NCBI GenBank assembly: GCA_029572815.1
Contig: JAKPUQ010000100.1
Span: 1 to 39,251, forward strand
DNA from: Bacillota bacterium
Lineage (GTDB): Bacteria; Bacillota; Clostridia; Oscillospirales; Ruminococcaceae
DNA length: 39,251 bases
Direction: 5' to 3'
Under the pieces are notes generated by a model. It was not told the DNA's origin. It did not search any database and saw nothing but the letters and a program-made list of their open reading frames with translations. Below, piece by piece: positions 15,690-24,358 of this stretch (positions are counted from its first letter, which is position 1; each line of letters opens with the position of its first letter). The position numbers and the translations under genes were made by a program.

Positions 15690-17090
15690 ATGGAAAAGCT
15701 AAACAGATTCAAAAAGGTCATTTCATTCATCACCTGCTCTGCACTTTCATTTGCAGTAATAGCAGCCTATCCGTCCCTCTCAGACGGCAGGAACAACGCC
15801 TCGGCAAAGACTATCGCCGAGATCCAGGAAGAAAGAAAAGCCAACACAGCTAAGATCGAAGAATTACAGTCACAGATCAATTCACTTGAGGGCGATAAGG
15901 AAAACGAACAGGCTTATCAGTCAACTCTCTATGAGCAGATAGGCTATATCCAGGACAACATCGACCTCCTCAACAAGGAGCTCGAAAGCATCAATACAGA
16001 TATTGAGACCGCTCAGGACAATATCGCAGACCTCGATCAGGCTATCGTAGATCAGCAGAACGAGATCGACGAGAACGTTGAGCTGTTCAAGAAGCGCCTC
16101 TGCGCTATGTATGTAACAGGCAACGACAACCTTGCAACAGTAATGGTAGGTACCTCCAGCTTCTATGATATGCTTTCAAGAGTTGAGATGGTAAACCGTA
16201 TAGCTTCCTACGATGAGGAGCTCATCAATGACATCCTCACAGAGATCGACAACATGGAGCAGTCCAAGAAGGATCTCGAAACAGAAAAGCTCACTCTCGA
16301 AATGAGACTTGAGGAGCAGAAAAAGCGTAAGGAAGAAAAGGACGCCGAGATGGCAAGTCTTAACGATAAGATGAGCCAGACTCAGGACGAGATCAACCGT
16401 ATCGCTATGGAACAGCAGACACTTGAGCTGGATAAGGCTGAGCTCCAGAACTACATCGCTCAGCTTGACGCTGAGGAGGCTGAGATCCAGGCTGAGATCG
16501 CCCGTCAGGCTGCGGCTGCACAGGCTGCTTATGAGGCTGAACAGGCAAGACTTGCTCAGGAGAGAGCTGCCGCAGAAGCTGCTGCCGCTCAGCAGGCTGC
16601 ACAGCAGGGCGATACATCATATACTCCCACATACACCGAGCCCGCTTATGTCCCCGCTCCTTCCGCATCAGGCTTCTCATGGCCTGCTCCCGGATTCAGC
16701 TATATCTCCAGCGGCTACGGCTACAGATGGGGCACCACCCACAGAGGTATCGACGTGGGCGATGCAGGTATCATGGGCGGAGCTTGCTGTGCTGCAAAGG
16801 CAGGTACAGTTATCGCCGTTAACAACTCATGCTCACACAATTATGCCAAGACCTCCAGCTGCGGCTGCGGCGGAGGCTACGGCAACTATGTTATAATCTC
16901 CCACGACGGTACATACTCGACTCTCTACGGTCATCTGTCATCGGCAGCTGTTTCCGTTGGTCAGTATGTAGAACAGGGACAGGTCATCGGCTACATCGGC
17001 TCAACAGGCTGGTCTACCGGCGCTCACCTCCACTTTGAGGTCCGCGTGAACGGTGTCGCAAATGACCCGCTGGGCTACGTTAGTCCGTAA
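15690..17090 (+). CDS. Coiled-coil M23 peptidoglycan endopeptidase (FtsEX-linked)
   Basis: A 466-residue exported protein: signal peptide (1-35), a long coiled coil (about 40-290, Glu/Gln/Leu heptads), an Ala/Pro linker, and a C-terminal LytM/M23 domain. Zinc-site residues are present: H351-x3-D355 (HRGID) and H446-L-H448 (HLHF). The layout is that of EnvC, PcsB and similar hydrolases, and the gene follows ftsEX, so FtsX probably controls it. A Cys cluster (CSHNYAKTSSCGCGGG) is inserted in the peptidase domain. The frame opens at GTG 15645, but the ribosome site there has almost no spacing. The ATG at 15690 suits the signal peptide, though no strong Shine-Dalgarno precedes it. Confidence 0.88.
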   Translation: MEKLNRFKKVISFITCSALSFAVIAAYPSLSDGRNNASAKTIAEIQEERKANTAKIEELQSQINSLEGDKENEQAYQSTLYEQIGYIQDNIDLLNKELESINTDIETAQDNIADLDQAIVDQQNEIDENVELFKKRLCAMYVTGNDNLATVMVGTSSFYDMLSRVEMVNRIASYDEELINDILTEIDNMEQSKKDLETEKLTLEMRLEEQKKRKEEKDAEMASLNDKMSQTQDEINRIAMEQQTLELDKAELQNYIAQLDAEEAEIQAEIARQAAAAQAAYEAEQARLAQERAAAEAAAAQQAAQQGDTSYTPTYTEPAYVPAPSASGFSWPAPGFSYISSGYGYRWGTTHRGIDVGDAGIMGGACCAAKAGTVIAVNNSCSHNYAKTSSCGCGGGYGNYVIISHDGTYSTLYGHLSSAAVSVGQYVEQGQVIGYIGSTGWSTGAHLHFEVRVNGVANDPLGYVSP

Positions 17091-17110
17091 AAATGCAACA
17101 ATCAGATTCA

Positions 17111-17140
17111 GGGCAGTTCTTTGCAACTGCCCGAATTTTT
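17111..17140 (+). terminator. Terminator or attenuator between the M23 and S41 genes
   Basis: GGGCAGTT pairs with AACTGCCC around CTTTGC, followed by GAATTTTTG. It lies 20 nt after the M23 stop and just before the S41 start, so it probably reduces expression of the S41 gene. Confidence 0.75.
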
Positions 17141-17159
17141 GTCAGAAAGCGATGATAAT

Positions 17160-18326
17160 ATGAATAAGAAAATCAGCCTTGGCCTTGCGCTGAGCCTTAT
17201 CGCTATCGCTTCTGCGGTCACCTTTATACTCACATCATTCTTCTCACTGCAGAGCTTCAACAAAAAGGTAGTTGACGTCAACGAAAAGAGCAAGAAGTAT
17301 AATTCGCTTCAGTCTCTTGATTCCTACGTCCGTGAACACTACCTGGGCGATATAAATGAGGGCGACCTCAGCGACGGAATACTTAAAGGCTATATTTCGG
17401 GACTTGATGATAAGTACTCCAGATACCTGACAGAAGAGGAGTACCTGGCTGAACAGAGCGATGACGAGGGTCAGCTGGTGGGACTGGGTCTCACCCTTGA
17501 GGAGGACGAGAACGGATATATCCGCATAGCAAGGATAATGGAGGACTCCCCCGTTGAGGAGGCTGGTATCCGTGTCGGCGACGTCATCACACTCATCGAC
17601 GGCGTGGACGTTCTCACCGCAGGCTTCGACGAGTCAGTGGAGGCAATGCGCGGCACAGAGGGCTCGGAAATAAATATCACCGTCCGCAGAGGCGGTATCG
17701 ACAAGGACTATACCTTCACCCGCCGCTCTATCGAGATGATAACCGTAAGCGGCGAAATGGTCAACGAATTCGTCGGCTATATCAAGATAGACGGCTTCAA
17801 GAAGAATACTCCCCAGCAGTTCGTGGATACTCTTGAGAGACTTACCTCCAACGGCGCTAAGGCGCTTATCTTCGACGTCCGCGACAACGGCGGCGGTATC
17901 GTGGAGGCTCTCGGCGAATGTGTGGACCCACTTCTCCCCGAAGGCGTTATCGCCACAGCGGAGTACAAGGACGGTCACAGCGAGACTCTGGTATATTCAG
18001 ACGAGGCTGCACTTGAGATCCCCATGGTGGTGCTGATAAACGACAAGACCGCCAGCGCTGCGGAACTCTTTGCGGCTTCTCTCCGAGATTTCGGCGGTGC
18101 TCAGCTTGTGGGCGAAAAGACCTACGGCAAGGGCGTTATGCAGGAGACCACAGAGTTCGACAACAACGGCGCGGTAGTTCTTACCGTTGCAAAGTACAAG
18201 ACTGAGCGCTCGGAATGCTACGACGGCGTGGGAATTACTCCCGATATATCCGTTGAGAACACCGACGAGGCTTACGACGACCAGTACGCTGCAGCTGTTG
18301 ACGCTGCTATGGCGGCATTACAGTAA
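17160..18326 (+). CDS. ctpA: S41 carboxyl-terminal processing protease
   Basis: A 388-residue CtpA-type protease. An N-terminal TM anchor (about 5-28) is followed by a helical lead, a PDZ domain (about 95-175, starting LVGLGLTLEED) and the S41 domain. The catalytic dyad is S299 (in KTASAAEL) and K324 (in TYGKGVMQ), 25 residues apart as usual. It cleaves exported proteins at the C-terminus. Next to ftsEX and the M23 gene it may trim the hydrolase, which is inference. The ATG at 17160 is chosen; a TTG at 17121 falls inside the terminator stem. The ribosome site is weak. Confidence 0.93.
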   Translation: MNKKISLGLALSLIAIASAVTFILTSFFSLQSFNKKVVDVNEKSKKYNSLQSLDSYVREHYLGDINEGDLSDGILKGYISGLDDKYSRYLTEEEYLAEQSDDEGQLVGLGLTLEEDENGYIRIARIMEDSPVEEAGIRVGDVITLIDGVDVLTAGFDESVEAMRGTEGSEINITVRRGGIDKDYTFTRRSIEMITVSGEMVNEFVGYIKIDGFKKNTPQQFVDTLERLTSNGAKALIFDVRDNGGGIVEALGECVDPLLPEGVIATAEYKDGHSETLVYSDEAALEIPMVVLINDKTASAAELFAASLRDFGGAQLVGEKTYGKGVMQETTEFDNNGAVVLTVAKYKTERSECYDGVGITPDISVENTDEAYDDQYAAAVDAAMAALQ

Positions 18327-18333
18327 AATTAAG

Positions 18334-18360
18334 GGGGACAGCAAGTGCTGTCTCCTTTCT
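18334..18360 (+). terminator. Terminator after ctpA
   Basis: GGGGACAGCA pairs with TGCTGTCTCC around AG, then TTTCTTG. A second perfect hairpin GGCGCACA-G-TGTGCGCC follows at 18371-18387 without a U-run. Confidence 0.8.
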
Positions 18361-18429
18361 TGTTCCCGGGGGCGCACAGTGTGCGCCACTGCATTTTACT
18401 GCTGACAACTTATTTCTCTCCTTTCAGGG

Positions 18430-18458
18430 TTGACTTTTTTCGCATGATATAGTATAAT
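18430..18458 (+). promoter_or_regulatory. Promoter of greA-lysS
   Basis: TTGACT (18430-18435), 17 bp, TATAAT (18453-18458). The leader to greA is about 75 nt. Confidence 0.88.
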
Positions 18459-18537
18459 AATATGTAATGCTATTTAAGCTTCGGGGGACTTTGTGTTTAT
18501 TCTCTCCCGAAATAAAACATATAAGGAGTGCATTGAT

Positions 18538-19008
18538 ATGGCTACAAAGAAGATGTCCAGAGAAAGCTACGACAAGCTCGTCGCTGAACTCGATGACCTT
18601 AAGATCAATAAACGTAAGGAAGTTGCCGAAAGACTGAAAGTTGCCCGTTCTTACGGAGACCTCTCCGAGAACGCTGAGTACGATGAGGCAAAAAATGAAC
18701 AGGCTATCCTCGAAGCTCACATACAGGAGCTCCAGTATACCATCGACAACGCTGAGATCGTTGACGACGATAGCATCTCTGTTGACGAGATCGGTATGAG
18801 CTCAAAGATCACTATCAAGCGTCTCGATACAGGCAAGCTCGAGACCTTCACCATCGTTGGTACAAACCACGCAAACGTAAGAGAAGGCCTTATCTCGGAC
18901 GAGTCTCCTATCGGCAAGGCTGCCATGAAAAAGAGAGTGGGCGATATTTTCATCGTTGAGGCTCCCGCAGGCGAGCTGAAGTTCGAGGTCATTGAGATCT
19001 CCAAGTAA
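18538..19008 (+). CDS. greA: Transcription elongation factor GreA
   Basis: A 156-residue GreA of the usual length. The N-terminal coiled coil includes the motif GDLSENAEYDEAKNEQ, with the acidic tip residues (D, E) that reach into the RNA polymerase channel and help cleave backtracked RNA. The C-terminal FKBP-like domain ends with SPIGKAAMKKRVGD. The start is the ATG at 18538, with AAGGAG 9 nt upstream; the open frame further upstream has no ribosome site. lysS follows after 16 nt, a pairing common in Firmicutes. Confidence 0.97.
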   Translation: MATKKMSRESYDKLVAELDDLKINKRKEVAERLKVARSYGDLSENAEYDEAKNEQAILEAHIQELQYTIDNAEIVDDDSISVDEIGMSSKITIKRLDTGKLETFTIVGTNHANVREGLISDESPIGKAAMKKRVGDIFIVEAPAGELKFEVIEISK

Positions 19009-19024
19009 TCGAAAGGATATAAAT

Positions 19025-20647
19025 ATGAGCGAAAATCAGGTCAATTCCCCTGTTCAGGCTGAAGAGGAGCCTGCTCAGGACATAAATATACTCAAGAAGG
19101 ACAGACTCGACAAGCTGGCTGATCTCCGCGAGCTGGGTCACGATCCCTTCACTATCACAAAGTTCGACGTTACAGGTCACGCTGCTCAGTACAAGGCTGA
19201 GCACGAGGCAAAGGAAGCCGAGATACTCGCTGCTGTGGGCGACGACGAGGAGAAGAAGGCTGCCGAGCTTGAAAAGCTGAACAAGAATATCGTCCGCATT
19301 GCAGGACGTATCATGAGCTGGAGAGACATGGGCAAGGCTAACTTCATCGACGTCCGCGACAAGTCCGACCGTATACAGGTATATGTACGTTCCAACGATA
19401 TCGGCGCAGACCTTTTCAAGGAGTTCAAGAAGAAGTGGGATATCGGCGACATCATCGGCGTTGAGGGCTATGTTTTCAGAACCCGCAAGGGCGAGATCTC
19501 TGTCCACGCTAAGAGCATCACCCTCCTCACCAAGTCCCTCCTGCCCCTCCCCGAGAAGTGGCACGGACTCAAGGACACTGATACAAGATACCGTCAGCGC
19601 TACCTGGATCTCGTTATCAATCCCGAGGTCAAGGACACATTCATCAAGCGCTCAATGATAATCTCGTCCATCAGACGCTACCTGGACGCACAGGGCTTCA
19701 TGGAAGTCGAGACTCCCATGCTGGTATCCAACGCAGGCGGCGCAGCTGCAAGACCCTTCGAGACTCACTATAACGCTCTCGATGAGGACGTAAAGCTCCG
19801 TATCAGTCTGGAGCTCTACCTCAAGAGACTTATCGTAGGCGGTCTTGAAAGAGTTTACGAGATCGGCAGAGTTTTCCGTAACGAGGGCGTTGACACCCGT
19901 CATAACCCCGAGTTCACACTCATGGAGCTCTATCAGGCTTACACCGATTACTATGGCATGATGGACCTCACAGAGAATATGTTCCGCCATGTTGCTCAGG
20001 AAGTATGCGGTACTACCTGTGTTCCCTACGGCGAGTACATGATCGACCTTGGCAAGCCCTTCGAGAGACTTACCATGATCGACGCTGTAAAGAAGTATTC
20101 AGGCGTTGACTTCACCGAGATAAAGACTCTCGAGGAAGCACGCAGGATAGCTGATGAAAAGGGCGTAGAGTACGAGGATCGCCACAAGCGCGGCGACATT
20201 CTCAACCTCTTCTTCGAGGCTTTCGTTGAGGAGCACCTCATTCAGCCTACATTCATCATGGATCACCCCATCGAGATCTCTCCCCTTACCAAGAAGAAGC
20301 CCGATGCTCCTGACTATGTTGAGCGTTTCGAGCTGTTCATCACAGGCCGTGAGATGTGCAACGCTTACTCAGAGCTCAACGATCCTATCGACCAGCGTGA
20401 GCGTTTCAAGGCTCAGGAAGAAGCTCTCAGCCAGGGCGACGAGGAAGCTAACCGCACAGATGAGGACTTCCTTAATGCTCTGGAGATCGGTATGCCTCCT
20501 ACGGGCGGTATCGGCTACGGTATCGACCGTCTGGTAATGCTGCTGACAAACAGCGCTTCTATCAGAGACGTACTTCTCTTCCCCACCCTCAAGAGCCTCC
20601 CTGCAAACGGCGGACGCCAGGAAAAGGAAGACAAAACAGAGGAATAA
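19025..20647 (+). CDS. lysS: Lysyl-tRNA synthetase, class II
   Basis: A 540-residue class IIb synthetase. An N-terminal OB-fold anticodon-binding domain (about 85-180) is followed by the catalytic domain. Motif 2 is FRNEGVDTRHNPEFT (284-298) and motif 3 is GIGYGIDRLVML (495-506, with the conserved Arg at 502). It charges tRNA-Lys. The acidic N-terminal extension (about 1-25) is unusual but short. The start is the ATG at 19025 with AAAGGA upstream. Confidence 0.97.
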   Translation: MSENQVNSPVQAEEEPAQDINILKKDRLDKLADLRELGHDPFTITKFDVTGHAAQYKAEHEAKEAEILAAVGDDEEKKAAELEKLNKNIVRIAGRIMSWRDMGKANFIDVRDKSDRIQVYVRSNDIGADLFKEFKKKWDIGDIIGVEGYVFRTRKGEISVHAKSITLLTKSLLPLPEKWHGLKDTDTRYRQRYLDLVINPEVKDTFIKRSMIISSIRRYLDAQGFMEVETPMLVSNAGGAAARPFETHYNALDEDVKLRISLELYLKRLIVGGLERVYEIGRVFRNEGVDTRHNPEFTLMELYQAYTDYYGMMDLTENMFRHVAQEVCGTTCVPYGEYMIDLGKPFERLTMIDAVKKYSGVDFTEIKTLEEARRIADEKGVEYEDRHKRGDILNLFFEAFVEEHLIQPTFIMDHPIEISPLTKKKPDAPDYVERFELFITGREMCNAYSELNDPIDQRERFKAQEEALSQGDEEANRTDEDFLNALEIGMPPTGGIGYGIDRLVMLLTNSASIRDVLLFPTLKSLPANGGRQEKEDKTEE

Positions 20648-20654
20648 TAACAAT

Positions 20655-20680
20655 ACGGGCGGCTTATGCCGCCCGTTATC
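20655..20680 (+). terminator. Hairpin after lysS
   Basis: ACGGGCGGC pairs perfectly with GCCGCCCGT around TTAT. The tail is only TATC, so termination may be partial and the following gene could be co-transcribed. Confidence 0.6.
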
Positions 20681-20694
20681 GTAAGGAATAAAGT

Positions 20695-21618
20695 ATGAAA
20701 GAAAAAGAAAAAAACTCACCAAAAGCAGCTCCCGAAGAAGATGACAGGCTTGAAATGGACAAAAGCCTTTTTCAGGTCAACAAGGACCTGAGAAAGCAGC
20801 GCGAGGCAGAGCCTGAGGCTCAGCAGCGCGAGGCAGAACGCCGCTACGCCGAAAAGGAAAAGCAAAAGCGTGAAGCTTACAAAAAGCAGCTACAGGACGA
20901 AAAGATTGAACTTATGCGTCTGAAGCAGGGCATCGTTGAGGAGAGCGAGTCCACCATACATGAGGAAAAGGAAGAGGAAGTAAAGCTGTCATTCTGGAAA
21001 AAGATAGGCAACTTCTTCTACCACAACAAGTGGTGGCTGGGTCTGGGAGTGTTCTTCGTGGCACTGGGCGGCTACCTTGCCTACGATCTGCTGTCAAAGC
21101 CAAATCCCGACATGGTAATACTCATGCTATGCGACAATGACTCCGTCGGCAATTCCGCCTATCTGGAGGAATACTTCACCGGATTGGGTGAGGACTCCAA
21201 CGGAAACGGCAAGGTCCTGGTCTCGGTGTACTACATTCCCTACAGTGATGACGAATACCAGAACTACATCAAGGGCGTCACCAACAAGCTGACCAACTTC
21301 CTCGGCAACGATGAGTCTGTGGTGGTCATCGGCAACAAGAAGACCTCGGATGAGCTCCTTGAACCTGCTGAGTCCTTTGTGGACCTTTCGGAGCTCTACC
21401 CCGACGATCCCCATATAAAGGACAAGTACTTCTACTATCTCAAGGATACCGACTTTGCCGAAAAGATCGGCGTAAGCAAGACTGAGATTCCCGATGATAT
21501 GTACCTTGCACTGCGCAGACCGAGAGGTCTTATCAATGCAAGTCAGGAGGATATGCAGGAAACCTACGACAAGGATTTCCCCACATTCGACAGGATAATA
21601 CACGACCTTTCAAAGTAA
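20695..21618 (+). CDS. Hypothetical single-TM protein with charged N-terminus
   Basis: A 307-residue protein. Residues 1-100 are highly charged (Glu/Lys/Arg/Gln) and probably form a coiled coil in the cytoplasm. One TM segment lies at about 113-133. The C-terminal 170 residues should be outside. The external part has a Rossmann-like alternation (MVILMLCDND, then KVLVSVYYIPY, then SVVVIGNK) but no recognisable catalytic motif. There is no Cys-rich or sorting signal. The gene follows lysS by 47 bp and ends at a strong bidirectional terminator. Confidence 0.75.
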   Translation: MKEKEKNSPKAAPEEDDRLEMDKSLFQVNKDLRKQREAEPEAQQREAERRYAEKEKQKREAYKKQLQDEKIELMRLKQGIVEESESTIHEEKEEEVKLSFWKKIGNFFYHNKWWLGLGVFFVALGGYLAYDLLSKPNPDMVILMLCDNDSVGNSAYLEEYFTGLGEDSNGNGKVLVSVYYIPYSDDEYQNYIKGVTNKLTNFLGNDESVVVIGNKKTSDELLEPAESFVDLSELYPDDPHIKDKYFYYLKDTDFAEKIGVSKTEIPDDMYLALRRPRGLINASQEDMQETYDKDFPTFDRIIHDLSK

Positions 21619-21619
21619 A

Positions 21620-21647
21620 AAAAGCGGAGCTTTAAAGCTCCGCTTTT
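21620..21647. terminator. Bidirectional terminator
   Basis: A perfect 14-bp palindrome, AAAAGCGGAGCTTT joined to AAAGCTCCGCTTTT, gives A- and U-runs on both strands. It sits between two convergent genes ending at 21618 and 21652. Confidence 0.92.
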
Positions 21648-21651
21648 CTAT

Positions 21652-22391
21652 TCATAACAACTTGCCTATAATAAGCTTCTTTAAAGCTATCAGGTCGAAA
21701 ACGTCCACATCGCCGTCATAATTCACATCTGCAAGGCGTCGGTCGGGCAGCTCATTCTTATCTTTATTGATAAGCCATCTCTGCAGGAAGACAAGGTCGG
21801 ATATGTTCAGTTCGCCGTCTCTGTTCACATCTCCTGCGACGCCTAAATCTGAATCAAGTCTGTACATCTCTGCCTGACGCTCACCGTTGTCAAAACTGAT
21901 ATGAGCGAACATATCTCCCTCAAGACATATGTTTATCATATCCTCTCCGCTGTCATCGAGCCAGTACTCCACGTTGGTTACGCCGCTTCCGCCGATATAA
22001 TCAGGGTATTTATGTATAATATCAAATTCTCTGATTATCTCCTGTGCCGTACCATAGCGGCTGATTATGTCGTTTGCCTCATCAAGGGTGATACGGGGCG
22101 CATCGGGGGGGCAAGCTCGCCAAGAAGTATCTTCTCCTGGCGGACAAACTGTCCCACCATTCTCTGACCTTTGCGCCTCAGCTCCTCAAGCTCGCTGTTT
22201 TCATCTGATGTTGTCACAGTAGTTACGACAGGCTCAGATGTAACGGGCAGTGTTCCTGTGTATTCCTCAGTTGCTTCGGGAATATCCACGATCTCATTCT
22301 CTGCTGCTCTTGCGCTGAATGTCATGGCTCCAAAGCCTGCAAGAAGTCCCGCACAGGCTGCCGCTGCAATAAATCCATTCATCTTTTTCAT
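21652..22391 (-). pseudogene. Secreted dockerin protein, frameshifted in a C7 tract
   Basis: One gene is split by a frameshift. The first part (22391 down to about 22100) encodes a signal peptide and a Thr/Glu-rich stretch up to ILLGELAP. The second frame continues without a break as DAPRITLDEANDII and ends in a type I dockerin. Its two calcium loops are DVNRDGELNISD and DVNYDGDVDVFD. The break lies at a run of seven C (minus strand; G7 at about 22105-22111); one more C or two fewer would join the frames into about 246 residues. The dockerin should bind a scaffoldin cohesin; the module between is not recognised. The gene has AAAGGAG before its ATG and a LacI-type operator. Confidence 0.85.
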
Positions 22392-22415
22392 AGTAACACT
22401 CCTTTCGTATACATC

Positions 22416-22441
22416 GGAAACGTTTCCCTTTCACTATAACA
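22416..22441 (-). promoter_or_regulatory. Promoter with LacI-type operator before the dockerin gene
   Basis: An extended -10, TGTTATAGT, is read on minus at 22433-22441. Immediately downstream, GGAAACGTTTCC (22416-22427) is a perfect 12-bp palindrome with a central CG, the usual form of LacI/GalR and CcpA-family operators. It would cover the transcription start, so binding should repress. Confidence 0.65.
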
Positions 22442-22472
22442 TACGGAAGGATTTGGCAGGGTGTTGCATTTT

Positions 22473-23564
22473 TCAGAAAATAAGATACTCTATCACCGAA
22501 TTAGACATGAGGAAGCCCTTTGCAGTCAGCCATACTCTCTCGCCGTCGGTCTGTGCATAGCCATCCTTCACAAGAGGCGGCAGCTTCTTCATTATATCCG
22601 CCCTGTGCTCTCCGACATCGCAGAGGGACAGTCCCTCCCTCAGTCTCAGCCGCAGCATGGCGAACTCCTCAAAGCCGCAGGGAGCTTCATCGGTGATGCT
22701 GACCTGCTGGAAGGGAGCAGCGATAAATCCGTCAATATCACGTTCAACGGCGAAGCGTTTCCCCTTATAGCAGGAATGGGCGGCAGGTCCTATGCCGAGA
22801 TAGTCCAGGCACTTCCAGTAGCGGCAGTTGTGGCGGCTCTCAAAGCCCTCCTTGGCGAAGTTTGATACCTCGTACTGTGCAAAGCCCCTCTCCTCCAGAA
22901 GCCGCACCATTTCCAGGTACAGCTCTGCGGTGGTCTCCTCATCGGGGAGCCGCCCTTTTATCTCCTCGCAGTCAAAGGGAGTTCCCTCCTCGGTCTTGAG
23001 AATATAAGCGGAGATATGCTGCACGGGCAGGGCGGTCATGCGCTCTATGGAATAGCGCAGGCTCTCCGCAGTCTGGTCGGGCAGGGCTATCATCAGGTCG
23101 CAGGAGATATTCCCGAAGCCTGCGGCGGCTGCGTCCAGCACAGCCTGCTCCGCTCTTTCGGCAGTATGGACTCTCCCCAGCACTCTCAGCTCCTCGTCCC
23201 TCATGGACTGGACTCCCACGGACAGCCTGTTCACGCCGATACTGCGGAGCTCCAACAGCTTCTGCGGTGTGAGAGTACAGGGATTTGCCTCAATAGTTAT
23301 TTCGGCAGCCCCGTCAAGTGCGAAGCTGCCGTTTATTTCGTTTATTATGCTTTCAAGCTGAGCCGTTGTCAGCAGTGAGGGAGTTCCTCCCCCGAAATAT
23401 ACCGTATCCACGGTCTGAGCCCTGTCGCTGTAATGGCGGATATTTCTCAGCACCGCCGCTGCGTAATCCTCTGCCCTCTGCCTTGTCCATGAAACGGAAT
23501 AGAAGTCGCAGTAGGCACACTTTCTGCCGCAGAATGGCACATGAATATAAAGTCCCAGCGTCAT
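22473..23564 (-). CDS. hemW: HemW-like radical SAM protein (heme chaperone family)
   Basis: A 363-residue radical SAM protein. The cluster motif is CGRKCAYC, with C12, C16 and C19 (CX3CX2C) followed by DF. FGGGTPSLL and the later SVGVQSMRDEELRVLGR are typical of the HemN/HemW group. The N-terminal extra Cys of true HemN is absent, so HemW (heme insertion chaperone) is preferred over coproporphyrinogen oxidase. Its start overlaps the upstream gene's stop by 4 nt. The link to lepA two genes upstream is conserved in Firmicutes. Confidence 0.92.
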   Translation of the reverse strand: MTLGLYIHVPFCGRKCAYCDFYSVSWTRQRAEDYAAAVLRNIRHYSDRAQTVDTVYFGGGTPSLLTTAQLESIINEINGSFALDGAAEITIEANPCTLTPQKLLELRSIGVNRLSVGVQSMRDEELRVLGRVHTAERAEQAVLDAAAAGFGNISCDLMIALPDQTAESLRYSIERMTALPVQHISAYILKTEEGTPFDCEEIKGRLPDEETTAELYLEMVRLLEERGFAQYEVSNFAKEGFESRHNCRYWKCLDYLGIGPAAHSCYKGKRFAVERDIDGFIAAPFQQVSITDEAPCGFEEFAMLRLRLREGLSLCDVGEHRADIMKKLPPLVKDGYAQTDGERVWLTAKGFLMSNSVIEYLIF

Positions 23565-23911
23565 TTCTCTTTTTCGTAGGCGTCAATGCGGACAGTCTCC
23601 ATCATCTTGAAGAAGAAGCCATTGACTATCCTCGGCACGATGAGCATATTCAGTATAAGAGCCAGAACGATGGGTACCTCATGGGTATACCACCATTCAT
23701 TGTCCTGTCCGTGGATAAAGACGATGACGATGCAGATAAAGGATATGGTGAAGTACAGTGCCGCGAAAGCAGTTGCGCCCTTTCCGTTGACACAGCGCTT
23801 GCCGCATTTCGTGCATTTCTTTCCCTTGGACTTCATTGTTCCTGCCATTGCCTTGCTCAGCGGGTTGAAGGTCTTCTTGCCACAGCAGGGGCAGTTGTAT
23901 AAACTACTCAT
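23561..23911 (-). CDS. Small membrane protein with zinc ribbon
   Basis: A 116-residue protein. The N-terminal 40 residues carry CPCC and CTKC pairs (C7/C10 and C33/C36), a likely zinc ribbon. Two TM segments follow at about 48-67 and 80-97. The C-terminus is charged. No function is known. It overlaps the hemW start by 4 nt (ATGA) and lies 2 nt after the preceding gene, so all three are probably co-translated. Confidence 0.8.
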   Translation of the reverse strand: MSSLYNCPCCGKKTFNPLSKAMAGTMKSKGKKCTKCGKRCVNGKGATAFAALYFTISFICIVIVFIHGQDNEWWYTHEVPIVLALILNMLIVPRIVNGFFFKMMETVRIDAYEKEK

Positions 23912-23913
23912 AT

Positions 23914-24342
23914 TTATTCCTTTCCTTCCTCTGCACTGCCCTCAGTCTCAATGGGCTCAAGCACCTTTGCAAGCTTTGCCGCAGGTACTTCTCCCGCAAG
24001 CTTTGGTGTCAGGGGCAGCAGAGTTTTCTTCTTTGCCTTGCGTCTGGTGCGGAAAATACTGAGGAAGTCCTCGGGGTGGAGGACAATGAGAGTCACCAGC
24101 ATTATTCCCAGAGCCGCAAGCAGCATCAGCTTATTGTCGTCCCCTGCTACAAGTCCGAATATCAGCAGGACTATGGCTGTGACGCAGAAGCTGGTACGCG
24201 ATTTCTCGCGGAGCCTTATCCTTATGGCGCGGAGAAAACGTCCTGCGCCTGTATTTTTACCTATGAAAAACTCGGTGATAACCGTTATGATACTCAGCAC
24301 CAGAACTGCACAGAGCAGTCCGAAAATGATATAGTTTATCAT
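23914..24342 (-). CDS. Small multi-pass membrane protein
   Basis: A 142-residue protein with three TM segments at about 3-25, 55-72 and 78-97. A basic stretch (RTRRKAKKKTLLP) and an Ala/Glu-rich cytoplasmic tail follow. No family is recognised. The open frame starts at 24369 inside lepA, but the ATG at 24342 (MINYIIFG) has GGGAGG upstream and is the better start. It lies between lepA and the zinc-ribbon gene in one operon. Confidence 0.75.
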   Translation of the reverse strand: MINYIIFGLLCAVLVLSIITVITEFFIGKNTGAGRFLRAIRIRLREKSRTSFCVTAIVLLIFGLVAGDDNKLMLLAALGIMLVTLIVLHPEDFLSIFRTRRKAKKKTLLPLTPKLAGEVPAAKLAKVLEPIETEGSAEEGKE

Positions 24343-24358
24343 AATTAGCCTCCCGTTC

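Noticed and set aside
17121..17159. Upstream TTG start for the S41 protease
   Set aside because: The TTG lies inside a terminator stem and would put a non-signal-like stretch before the TM anchor; ATG 17160 fits better.
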